NCBI GenBank assembly: GCA_015488555.1
Contig: WFNO01000085.1
Coordinates: 1-40,316 of the forward strand
Source of the DNA: Gammaproteobacteria bacterium
GTDB taxonomy: Bacteria; Pseudomonadota; Gammaproteobacteria; SZUA-140
Direction: 5' to 3'
DNA length: 40,316 nt
In this document: one piece after another, positions 7,905 to 15,492 of the stretch
Layout of the letters: each line of letters opens with the position of its first letter
How positions within the stretch are numbered: the first letter of the stretch is position 1
Notes under the pieces: model-generated
What the model was told of the DNA's origin: nothing
Databases searched by the model: none
What the model saw: the letters and a program-made list of their open reading frames with translations, nothing else
Program-made: the position numbers and the translations under genes

Positions 7905-7981
7905 GCCCCGATAGCTCAGCTGGATAGAGCGTCCCCCTCCTAAGGGGAAGGTCGCACGTTCGAATCGTGCTCGGGGCGCCA
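7905..7981 (+). tRNA. tRNA-Arg (anticodon CCU)
   Basis: The acceptor stem is GCCCCGA / TCGGGGC with discriminator G and a genomically encoded CCA (7979-7981). The D-arm is AGCTCAGCTGGATAGAGC, the anticodon stem TCCCC/GGGGA with 7-nt loop CTCCTAA (anticodon CCT), and the T-arm contains GTTCGAATC. It decodes AGG. It is monocistronic. Confidence 0.96.
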
Positions 7982-8120
7982 ACCTCGCCTGCAGCCGGAC
8001 TCCTGCAGTCGATAACGTTGAAGATCCCCGTGCCTGGACAGGGCGTGGGTGAGGTCGATGTGGCCAAAAACACACTGGATAGGGCTTTAACTCGGTAACA
8101 AACCCACAAAAAAGCGCAAA

Positions 8121-10097
8121 ATGAAGAGCAGATGGAACGATGAAGAAGCCGCCCGCTATGAGGGAGATCTGGGATTGCGCGTCTACACCTCCCGTCTGCT
8201 GGGACAGGAAAAGAGCCTGGTCCTGCACGGTGGGGGCAACACCTCCGTGAAGATCCGTGAGCGCAATCTCCTGGGAGAAGAGGAAGACATCCTCTACGTC
8301 AAGGGTAGTGGTTGGGATCTGGAAACTATCGCCGAGGCAGGCTTTTCGCCGGTGCGTATGCAGCACCTCATCGACTTGTCGCGCTTACCCACTCTGAGTG
8401 ATCCACAGATGGTCAACGAGCTGCGCACCCACATGACGAACGCCGCCGCTCCCACTCCTTCCGTAGAGGCCATTCTACATGCCATCATTCCCCACAAGTA
8501 CGTGGATCACACCCATGCCGATGCCGTGGTATCGGTCACCAACACCCGCGATGGAGAACAGCGCGTGCGGGAGATCTATGGTGACGACGTGGTGATCATC
8601 CCCTATATCATGCCGGGTTTCGACCTCGCCCGGCTGTGCGCCGAACGCTTCGCCGCCGAGGCCCACGAAGGCACCATCGGCATGGTGCTCATGAATCACG
8701 GCATCTTTTCCTTCGGTCCCGATGCGCGGACTTCCTACGAGCGTATGATTGAACTGGTCTCCCGGGCGGAAGAGTATCTCGCGGCGCGTGATGCCTGGCA
8801 GGTACCTCAACCTGCTCCCCAGTCATACGGAGAGAAGGCCCTGCGTGAAGAAATTGCCCGGTTGCGGCGGGAGATCTCGGAGGCGGCCGGCTTTCCCCTG
8901 CTGCTAGTTTCGCACCGCGACTCCCATTGCCTCGCCTTCGCCCAGCGGGACGATCTGGAACGCATCACGCAACAGGGACCGGCCACCCCGGATCACGTGA
9001 TCCGTACCAAACGCCTGCCGCTGCTGGGCCGTGACGTGGCGGCCTATACCCGGACCTATCGGGTCTATTTCGAGGAATACGCGCCCCAAGCCCGGGAACC
9101 CAAGACCATGCTGGACCCGGCACCCCGGGTCATCCTCGATCCGGAACTGGGTATGGTGACCGCGGGACGCAGCGCCAAAGAAGCCGCCATCGTCGCCGAC
9201 ATCTACCGCCACACCATGGACATCATTCTGAGAGCCGAGGCACTGGGAGGCTATCAAGCCTTGCCCGCCAAGGACATCTTCGACGTGGAATACTGGGATC
9301 TAGAACAAGCCAAGCTGCGAAAGGCCGGCTCCCCTCCCCCCTTCGCCGGCGAGATAGCCCTGGTCACGGGTGCTGCCTCCGGTATCGGCAAAGCCTGCGT
9401 GGAAGCCCTGCTGGAACAGGGTGCCGCGGTGGTGGGTCTCGACATTCGCGCGGACATTCAAGACTTGCATGAGAAACCCGGTTACTTGGGACTGGTCTGT
9501 GACGTTACCGACGAACAACAAGTGCGCGAGGCACTGGAAAGCGCTGTGCGCCGTTTCGGCGGCCTAGACATGCTGGTACTCAATGCCGGCGCCTTCCCCG
9601 ATAGCCGTCCCATCGTCGAGCTGGATACGACCCATTGGCACAAGGTGTTCCGCCTCAATCTCGACGCCAATCTGGCCCTGCTGCGGGAGAGCCATGTCTT
9701 GTTGAAACAGGCTCCCCGCAAGGGGCGCGTGGTGGTGGTGGGCTCGAAGAACGTGGTAGCGCCCGGACCCGGTGCCGCTGCCTACTCGGCTTCCAAGGCC
9801 GCCCTCAATCAACTGGCGCGCGTGGCCGCCCTGGAGTGGGCCGGCGATGGTATCCGTATCAACACCGTACATCCCGACGCCGTCTTCGACACCGGCATCT
9901 GGACCGAGGAGATCCTCGCTTCCCGAGCCCATCACTACGGCATGACCGTCGAACAATACAAGACCAAGAATCTGCTCAAAACCGAGATCACGTCTCAGGA
10001 CGTAGCGGTATTGATCACAGCCCTGCTCGGACCGATCTTCAGCAAGACCACCGGCGCGCAGATTCCCATCGACGGCGGTCACGAACGCGTCGTTTGA
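8121..10097 (+). CDS. Bifunctional class II aldolase / short-chain dehydrogenase
   Basis: 658 residues, two fused enzymes. Residues 1 to about 400 are a class II aldolase/adducin domain with zinc-ligand motif HTHAD and a later NHG histidine. About 408-658 is a short-chain dehydrogenase with TGAASGIG (nucleotide loop), NAGAF and catalytic YSASK. The architecture matches RhaD-type fusions (rhamnulose-1-phosphate aldolase/lactaldehyde dehydrogenase), used to cleave deoxy-sugar phosphates to dihydroxyacetone phosphate and lactaldehyde and to oxidise the latter. No rhamnose or fucose isomerase, kinase or transporter gene is adjacent, so the substrate is unknown. The ATG lacks a convincing Shine-Dalgarno. 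It stands alone between tRNA-Arg and the ATPase gene. Confidence 0.88.
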   Translation: MKSRWNDEEAARYEGDLGLRVYTSRLLGQEKSLVLHGGGNTSVKIRERNLLGEEEDILYVKGSGWDLETIAEAGFSPVRMQHLIDLSRLPTLSDPQMVNELRTHMTNAAAPTPSVEAILHAIIPHKYVDHTHADAVVSVTNTRDGEQRVREIYGDDVVIIPYIMPGFDLARLCAERFAAEAHEGTIGMVLMNHGIFSFGPDARTSYERMIELVSRAEEYLAARDAWQVPQPAPQSYGEKALREEIARLRREISEAAGFPLLLVSHRDSHCLAFAQRDDLERITQQGPATPDHVIRTKRLPLLGRDVAAYTRTYRVYFEEYAPQAREPKTMLDPAPRVILDPELGMVTAGRSAKEAAIVADIYRHTMDIILRAEALGGYQALPAKDIFDVEYWDLEQAKLRKAGSPPPFAGEIALVTGAASGIGKACVEALLEQGAAVVGLDIRADIQDLHEKPGYLGLVCDVTDEQQVREALESAVRRFGGLDMLVLNAGAFPDSRPIVELDTTHWHKVFRLNLDANLALLRESHVLLKQAPRKGRVVVVGSKNVVAPGPGAAAYSASKAALNQLARVAALEWAGDGIRINTVHPDAVFDTGIWTEEILASRAHHYGMTVEQYKTKNLLKTEITSQDVAVLITALLGPIFSKTTGAQIPIDGGHERVV

Positions 10098-10196
10098 GTC
10101 GGCCGTCGATCCCAACAATACTGATTTAGATGAAGAGAATTCAGGAGCTTATGCAGGAACATGGTACAATGAGCCATTGACCGCGAGGACAGCGCG

Positions 10197-11909
10197 GTGA
10201 ATCGCTACCGCGCACTTCCAGCCATGAACAAGATCCTCGAAATCCATCCCGCCGGCGGCGAAGGCACCCGCCGCGACGAGGTCGATCCTCTGACTCAGTC
10301 CACCCGGGTCATCGCCATCACCAGCGGCAAGGGTGGTGTAGGGAAGACCAACATCACTACCAACCTGGGTATCGCCCTGGCCAGCCGCGGTGCCCGAGTC
10401 TGCATCTTCGACGCCGACACCTCCCTGGCCAATATCAACATCCTCATGGGGCTCACTCCCCGCCATACCCTGGAACACTTGCTCGAAGGCGAAAAAACCT
10501 TGGACGACATCATTCTCGATGGCCCTAAAGGAGTGAAGATCGTGCCTGCAGCCTCCGGTATCGCAGAATATGCCCAACTCGATGAGACCCGGCATTGGCG
10601 CCTGGTGGAAGCGCTGCGCAGCCTCGAAGAGCGATTCGACTATCTACTCATCGACACCGCCGCCGGCGTGGGGGAGACCGTACTACGCTTCGTGCAATCC
10701 GCCCAGCGCGTGGTCGTGGTCATCTCTCCGGAACCCACTTCGCTCACCGATGCCTTCGCCCTCATCCGGGTATTGAAACGGCGCGGCTTCGACCGCCCCA
10801 TTCACGTCCTGGTCAACATGGTGCTGAACTACACCAACAGCATGGAGGTTTTCAAGCGCTTCGAGGCCGCTGCCAAGAAATACCTGCATGTCCAGGTCCA
10901 TTACCTGGGCTACATTCCCCGCGACGAAGCCGTAGGCAAAGCCGTGGCGCAGCAAAGACCCGTGCTCCTGGAAACCCCAGACAGCGTGGCCAGTCGCTGT
11001 TTCGTGACCCTTGCCGACGTCTTGAGCAAGCAACCCAAAGAAGGGGTCGGTGGTCCCGTATTCAGCGAATACTGGCATAAACGTTGGCAAGAAGATCGCC
11101 TCAGAGCGGAAAGCGCGGGAAAAGAACCGCCTCCCGCCGAACCATCCCCCCCAGGATACACATCAGGACACACACCCAAACACATACTGGGTCCATCACC
11201 AGAATTTTTCTCGGGCAAGCCCACTGCTCCTCCTGCTACCGAGTATACTCCCAAAGAGGCCCAAAGGATCCTGCTGAACTGGATCGCCGAAGAATCTACC
11301 ACCGGCCAGGAAGCCGCAGCCTTCTTGCATCCCCTGATCGAGGCCTTCGAACAGCGTTTCCACGACCTGCCATGTGACCTCCGGCAAATCGTGGTCTTGC
11401 TGTCCAGATCTCCCCGACTCAATGAAACTGAGTTCCGCGATCTCATCTTCACCCTCGAAAGCCACTACGAGAAACGCTTCCGGCATCCCTTGCGCAGCCT
11501 CGAGAGCCGTATGGTCAAACTGCTGGCGGACATCCGGAACTCCGAAGAACTAGGCCGGCAACTCATCCTGCAGCTGAAAGAACAGCACGGTCCCTCCCTG
11601 TGCCGTGCCATCTTCTCTCTCCCCGCCGAGATCGTGAGCATGATCCGGGACGAAGAACTCGACAAAGAGACCCTGGCCTTTCTCATCGAAGGCCTCAGTG
11701 CCATCTATCAGGAACGCTACGGCGCCCTACCCTGCAGCCACGAGGCACGCGCCATGCTCGAAAACCTGCAGAGCCTTGTGCAACGCCTAGACCGACAGGA
11801 GCATGCCCTGGAAGATAGCCTGTTGCGCCTGGGACGCTTCATCGAAGAAAGCCTAGCGGGAAAGTCCGATCCGGAGCCACCATCTGAACTGCCTGAATCT
11901 CCTTCCTGA
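10197..11909 (+). CDS. FlhG/MinD-like ParA-family ATPase with C-terminal helical extension
   Basis: 570 residues from a GTG preceded by GAGGA; an ATG nine codons later is an alternative. Residues 37 to about 275 are a MinD/FlhG-type ATPase: deviant Walker A GKGGVGKT (44-51), IFDADTSLANINILMGL, IDTAAGVGETV and SPEPTSLTDAFALI. The last two resemble FleN/FlhG, regulators of flagellar number, more than MinD. A Pro/His-rich linker (about 310-350) leads to about 220 extra residues, mostly charged helix, which ordinary FlhG (~270-300 residues) lacks. No flagellar genes are near. The extension has no domain I can name. Likely role: spatial positioning of a cell-envelope or motility structure. Confidence 0.8.
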   Translation: MNRYRALPAMNKILEIHPAGGEGTRRDEVDPLTQSTRVIAITSGKGGVGKTNITTNLGIALASRGARVCIFDADTSLANINILMGLTPRHTLEHLLEGEKTLDDIILDGPKGVKIVPAASGIAEYAQLDETRHWRLVEALRSLEERFDYLLIDTAAGVGETVLRFVQSAQRVVVVISPEPTSLTDAFALIRVLKRRGFDRPIHVLVNMVLNYTNSMEVFKRFEAAAKKYLHVQVHYLGYIPRDEAVGKAVAQQRPVLLETPDSVASRCFVTLADVLSKQPKEGVGGPVFSEYWHKRWQEDRLRAESAGKEPPPAEPSPPGYTSGHTPKHILGPSPEFFSGKPTAPPATEYTPKEAQRILLNWIAEESTTGQEAAAFLHPLIEAFEQRFHDLPCDLRQIVVLLSRSPRLNETEFRDLIFTLESHYEKRFRHPLRSLESRMVKLLADIRNSEELGRQLILQLKEQHGPSLCRAIFSLPAEIVSMIRDEELDKETLAFLIEGLSAIYQERYGALPCSHEARAMLENLQSLVQRLDRQEHALEDSLLRLGRFIEESLAGKSDPEPPSELPESPS

Positions 11910-11984
11910 TGCCTGCGCATCGATCTTTTCACGGTCCTGCCATGCTGCCCTCTGTGACATCCTTGCTGCTGAAGCGTCCCCCCT

Positions 11985-12002
11985 CAGAAGACAGAGGACA
12001 GA
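11985..12002 (+). repeat. Dispersed 18-nt repeat, copy 1
   Basis: CAGAAGACAGAGGACAGA lies in the short space between the convergent ATPase and histidine kinase genes. An identical 18-mer occurs in inverse orientation at 23719-23736, at the end of tsaB. Confidence 0.6.
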
Positions 12003-12038
12003 AAAACATCTTTACCCGGAGCCTGTATCTCCAACCCC

Positions 12039-13379
12039 CTATCCTTCCGGCAGCGCTACAGTCATGCTTGCTCCGCCGTCCTCGCTTCTGTCGATGCGGC
12101 AGCGCCCGCCATAGGCTGCCGCGATGTCCTGGACCATGGCCAGGCCGATGCCATGGCCTGGCACGCTCTCGTCGCCTCGCGCGCCTCGTTCCAGCAGCGC
12201 CTGGGCCTGCGCCGGATCCATTCCCGGGCCGTCATCGATCACCTCGATCTCCATGCCCTGCTCCGTACGACGGGCGGTGACGGTGACCCGGCTGCGGCAC
12301 CACTTAGCGGCGTTGTCCATGAGATTGCCCAGGATCTCCATGAGATCGCTCTCGTCGCCCACGAATCCCAGGGCTTCCGGTACCTGCACCCTCCAATGGA
12401 TGGCCTTGTCGGCATAGACCTTGTCCAGGGCCTGGACGACCTTTTCCACTAGCGGCCGCACCGCCACGGGGGCGGTCATGGCCGAGGGACCCGACGTGGC
12501 CCCCCGTTGCAATTGATATTCGATGATGCGGGACATGCGCGCCACCTGTTCCTCCACCACCCGGCGCAGGGTCTCGGCGGAGGCCTCGCTCTCCACCGTG
12601 CTGCGCAACAGGGCCAGGGGCGTCTTCAGGCTGTGGGCGAGGTCGTCCAAGGCGTTGCGGAAACGGCGCAGGTGTTCGCGCTCACTGCGTACCAGGGTGT
12701 TGAGATTGTCCGTGAGGGCCTGCAACTCCCGGGGATAGCGCCCTTCCAGGCGGGTCTTGACCCCGGCTTCGATGTCCCGCAATTCGGCGGCCACCTGGCG
12801 CAGTGGCCGCAAGCCCCAGCGCAGGATGAGCCCTTGCACCGCCAGCAACACCGCCGCCACCATGCCCAGCGCGCCCCACAGGGTGCGGCGGAAACCGCGG
12901 ATATCCGCCTCCAGTGCGTCCAGCACCTCGGCCACGCTGAAGGTGTAGCTGCGCGCCGGTCCCGCGTCCTCCTGCCAGCTCACGCCGATATTGAAGCTGT
13001 AGAGCCGCACGCCGTTCACTTCCAGGGCCTGGAAACGGCGCTCGCCGCGGCGCAGATTGTGAGGAAAGGGAATATCCAGCTCCGCCGCCGAAGGCGACAC
13101 CCATGCATAACGCCCGTCGTTGCGCGACACACGGCCATAGAGGCCGGAACCCGGCGTGAACAGGCGTGGAATGGGCAGGGCGTTGGTGATGTGCACCCGT
13201 CCCTCGGCATCGGGCTCCATCACCGCCACCAGGGCATAGGCATAACCCTGCAGGCGTTCCTGCAAGGCCGACCAGGCGCTGTGGCGATAGGCGCCGTCCA
13301 ACACCAGGCCGGTGACACCGAAGAAGGCCACCAGGACCAGCGTGGCCGCCAGCAGGATACGGGCGTGCAGGGAGAGCAT
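12039..13379 (-). CDS. PhoQ-like sensor histidine kinase
   Basis: 446 residues. An N-terminal membrane helix (about 8-30), a periplasmic sensor of about 130 residues and a second helix (about 165-187) are followed by a HAMP-like linker. The kinase core shows the H-box HSLKTPLALL, N-box NLMDNAAKW, DDGPGMD and GIGLAMVQDIAAAYGG. It should autophosphorylate on the H-box histidine and pass phosphate to the regulator encoded just upstream, whose stop overlaps this ATG by one base (TGATG). The order of features matches PhoQ/QseC-like class I kinases. The signal is unknown: I do not see the acidic Mg-binding cluster typical of enterobacterial PhoQ. Confidence 0.9.
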   Translation of the reverse strand: MLSLHARILLAATLVLVAFFGVTGLVLDGAYRHSAWSALQERLQGYAYALVAVMEPDAEGRVHITNALPIPRLFTPGSGLYGRVSRNDGRYAWVSPSAAELDIPFPHNLRRGERRFQALEVNGVRLYSFNIGVSWQEDAGPARSYTFSVAEVLDALEADIRGFRRTLWGALGMVAAVLLAVQGLILRWGLRPLRQVAAELRDIEAGVKTRLEGRYPRELQALTDNLNTLVRSEREHLRRFRNALDDLAHSLKTPLALLRSTVESEASAETLRRVVEEQVARMSRIIEYQLQRGATSGPSAMTAPVAVRPLVEKVVQALDKVYADKAIHWRVQVPEALGFVGDESDLMEILGNLMDNAAKWCRSRVTVTARRTEQGMEIEVIDDGPGMDPAQAQALLERGARGDESVPGHGIGLAMVQDIAAAYGGRCRIDRSEDGGASMTVALPEG

Positions 13380-14086
13380 CAGGCCCCGGCTCCTGCCTCC
13401 TCCTCCCCTTCCTCCCGGGGCAGGGTGAAACGGTAGCCCCGGCCGCGCAGGGTCTCGATGGGCCGCAGGCGCCCCTCGGGATCCAGTTTGCGGCGCAGGC
13501 GGGCGATGAAGACCTCGATCACGTTACTGTCGCGATCGTAGTCTTGATCGTAGAGATGCTCGGTGAGTGCGGTCTTGGACACCACTTCGCCGGCGTGGAG
13601 CATGAGATATTCCAGGGCCTTGTACTCATAGGCGGTGAGTTCCACCGGCCGGTCCGCCACCCGCACTTCCTGGCGGTTCATGTCCAGGGTCACCGGCCCG
13701 CAACGTACCCAGGAGCGGCTCCATCCTGCGGCGCGTCGCAACAGGGCCTTGAGCCGCGCCAGCAACTCTTCCATGTGAAAGGGCTTCACCAGATAGTCGT
13801 CGGCGCCCGCCTCCAGGCCTTCCACCTTCTCCTGCCAGCGCCCGCGGGCGGTGAGGATGAGAATGGGGAAGCGCCGCTGCTCCGCCCGCAGGCGCCGGAT
13901 CACCTCCAGGCCCGACAGGCGCGGCAATCCCAGATCCACCACCGCCACGTCGAAGGGATATTCACGCCCCAGATACAGGCCCTCCTCGCCGTCGCCAGCG
14001 GCGTCCACGGCATAGCCCGCGGCTTCGAGGTGTGCCACGAGCTGCGCCCGCAAGGGGGCCTCGTCTTCGATCACCAGCACGCGCAT
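13379..14086 (-). CDS. OmpR/PhoP-family response regulator
   Basis: 235 residues from the ATG at 14086 (MRVLVIEDEAPLR); an in-frame extension to 14149 would add 21 residues lacking similarity to the family. The receiver has the acidic pair ED, the phosphoacceptor in VVDLGLPRLSG, a Thr in LILTARG and Lys in LVKPF. The C-terminal winged helix includes ELTAYEYKALEYLM and the RDSNVIEVFIARLRRKLD recognition region. It forms a cotranscribed pair with the kinase at 12039 and should bind direct-repeat operators when phosphorylated. Confidence 0.93.
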   Translation of the reverse strand: MRVLVIEDEAPLRAQLVAHLEAAGYAVDAAGDGEEGLYLGREYPFDVAVVDLGLPRLSGLEVIRRLRAEQRRFPILILTARGRWQEKVEGLEAGADDYLVKPFHMEELLARLKALLRRAAGWSRSWVRCGPVTLDMNRQEVRVADRPVELTAYEYKALEYLMLHAGEVVSKTALTEHLYDQDYDRDSNVIEVFIARLRRKLDPEGRLRPIETLRGRGYRFTLPREEGEEEAGAGA

Positions 14087-14292
14087 CGCCGGAAATGCAA
14101 CCCCAATGCAAACCCCAGTGCATGGAAAGGAAGGCGGGCGCTCGGGCATGCCTGCTGCGGCCCGAGGGAAATGAACGAAGGGCGCCTGATGCGGGACATC
14201 CTGATTAGGGACATACGGCCTTCATTACAGCGATTCAGCCGTCAAGTCAAAAACGAGCGGGGCAAGGCGTGCCCCTGCCCCGCATGCCTCGC

Positions 14293-14664
14293 TCACTTTG
14301 CCAGTGACAGCACGAAATCTACCAGCTTCTCGATATCGGCATCCGTCACCCGAGGCGAATAGGGAGGCATGGGCACACCACCGGTCACCTCGGTCCAATT
14401 ACCCTTGCCGCCGTTCTTGACCTTGTCAAGCAGCTGATCGCGGGCACCTTCCTGCCCCCGATAACGGGCCGCGACATCCTTCCAGGCCGGTCCCACCACT
14501 TTTTTCTCCACACCATGACAGGCCAGGCAACCGCTCTTCTTTGCCAGGGCAAGAATATCCTCATCCGCCCGTGCAGTGCCAGGCGCGGCCAGGGCGCTCA
14601 GCAAGGCAAACCCGAATAAGACGCCCAGGAAGGTGAGGCCGAATTTCAGGTGATAGGCATTCAT
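14293..14664 (-). CDS. Class I c-type cytochrome (c-551/c-552 type)
   Basis: 123 residues with a signal peptide (cleavage near ARA, residue 33). There is one haem site, CLACH, near residue 46, followed by VVGPAWKDVAARYRG. The sixth-ligand Met lies in GGVPMPPYSP, and the last helix is DIEKLVDFVLSL. These are hallmarks of small soluble periplasmic cytochromes c-551/552 that shuttle electrons to terminal oxidases or reductases. The ribosome site GAGGAG precedes the ATG. It could take electrons originating from the Cyc2-like protein at 4827, but the genes are 8 kb apart and no direct link is visible. Confidence 0.92.
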   Translation of the reverse strand: MNAYHLKFGLTFLGVLFGFALLSALAAPGTARADEDILALAKKSGCLACHGVEKKVVGPAWKDVAARYRGQEGARDQLLDKVKNGGKGNWTEVTGGVPMPPYSPRVTDADIEKLVDFVLSLAK

Positions 14665-14764
14665 GATCGCTCTCCTCTGTTGGTTCTTTCAAATGAACAT
14701 CCTGGATGGCATCCAGGAACGCCTCCCAATCTACGCCCCCCTACCTGAATCCAACCTGAATCGC

Positions 14765-14806
14765 AAAATCAAAGGGGTCAGACCCCAAATCAAAGGGGTC
14801 AGACCC
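14765..14806 (+). repeat. Two tandem 21-bp units with palindrome GGGGTCAGACCCC
   Basis: Two identical adjacent 21-bp units each contain CAAAGGGGTCAGACCCC, whose core GGGGTC-A-GACCCC is a perfect inverted repeat. From general knowledge, this motif recurs in many proteobacterial genomes, often near IS200-like/REP-associated transposase genes. No such transposase is in the window. The pair sits just upstream of the lexA promoter. Confidence 0.8.
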
Positions 14807-14839
14807 CATGAAACCCCGTGAAACCAAAGGTGCAGGCCT

Positions 14840-14867
14840 TTGAAGTTCTCCAAAAGTTCTCTATACT
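14840..14867 (+). promoter_or_regulatory. lexA-dinB promoter
   Basis: TTGAAG (14840-14845), a 16-bp spacer and TATACT (14862-14867) form a plausible sigma-70 promoter. The expected start point is within a base or two of the lexA ATG at 14875, and no Shine-Dalgarno precedes that ATG, so the transcript may be leaderless. Confidence 0.55.
14845..14859 (+). promoter_or_regulatory. Putative LexA operator, GTTC-N7-GTTC direct repeat
   Basis: GTTC (14845-14848) and GTTC (14856-14859) are separated by exactly 7 nt, within a larger direct repeat AAGTTCTC spaced 11 bp, one helical turn. It lies between the -35 and -10 hexamers. GTTC-N7-GTTC is the established alphaproteobacterial LexA box, unlike the CTGT-N8-ACAG palindrome of most Gammaproteobacteria. 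Position and spacing suggest autorepression of lexA-dinB. Confidence 0.65.
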
Positions 14868-14874
14868 CGCCTTC

Positions 14875-15492
14875 ATGGACCTCGATGATGCACTCGATGC
14901 GCTCTCACCCCGGGAGCGCGATACCTATGTATTCATCCGTCGCTTCCTGGCACGCCACGGCCGGGCCCCGCTGCTGACGGAGATCGCCGCGGGACTGGGC
15001 ATCCGTTCCAAGGGCACGGCACATCGTTACGTGCAGGCCGTGGCCCGGGCCGGCCTCATCGAGCTGCGCCCGGGCCGCCATCGCGGTATCCGCCTGCGGC
15101 CCGGTACGGCCGCCACCACCCTGCCCCTGCTGGGCCGCATCGCCGCCGGCCGCCCCATCGAGGCCATCCCCGACCAGGATCACATCGATCTGAGCCAGTT
15201 CTTCATGGGACCCGACCGCTTCGTGCTGCGGGTACAAGGAGACTCCATGGTGGAAGCCGGCATCCTCGACGGCGACATGGTGATCGTGGAATGCAGCGAG
15301 CATGCCGATGACGGTGACATCGTGGTGGCCCTCATCGACGGTGAGGAGGCCACACTGAAATATCTGCGCCGCAACCACGACGGCAGTGTCACCCTCGTCC
15401 CGGCCAACGCCGCCCTGTCCCCCATCACGTACAGCGCGGAGCGGGTGCACATCCAGGGCGTGGTGGTGGGCCAATTGCGCCGTTACCGGTGA
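14875..15492 (+). CDS. lexA: LexA repressor
   Basis: 205 residues from the ATG at 14875; this start aligns with the LexA N-terminus, whereas the longer frame from 14818 would begin inside the repeats. The N-terminal winged helix contains LSPRERDTYVFIRRFL, and its recognition region reads RSKGTAHRYVQAV, closer to the alphaproteobacterial RSKSGIHR pattern than to E. coli RSPNAAEEH. The cleavage site Ala-Gly is in LLGRIAAG, the catalytic Ser in GDSM and the Lys in EATLKYL, so RecA-stimulated self-cleavage should work. It overlaps dinB by 4 nt (GTGA). The pair looks like an SOS-controlled mutagenesis cassette, perhaps a second LexA system in this genome. Confidence 0.9.
   Translation: MDLDDALDALSPRERDTYVFIRRFLARHGRAPLLTEIAAGLGIRSKGTAHRYVQAVARAGLIELRPGRHRGIRLRPGTAATTLPLLGRIAAGRPIEAIPDQDHIDLSQFFMGPDRFVLRVQGDSMVEAGILDGDMVIVECSEHADDGDIVVALIDGEEATLKYLRRNHDGSVTLVPANAALSPITYSAERVHIQGVVVGQLRRYR

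Noticed and set aside
7761-7943. 60-codon plus-strand frame ending inside tRNA-Arg
   Set aside because: The frame terminates inside the tRNA and has no ribosome site or recognisable features.
14765-14806. CRISPR-like reading of the 21-bp tandem units
   Set aside because: There are only two units, directly adjacent without spacers; this is a tandem palindromic repeat, not a CRISPR array.
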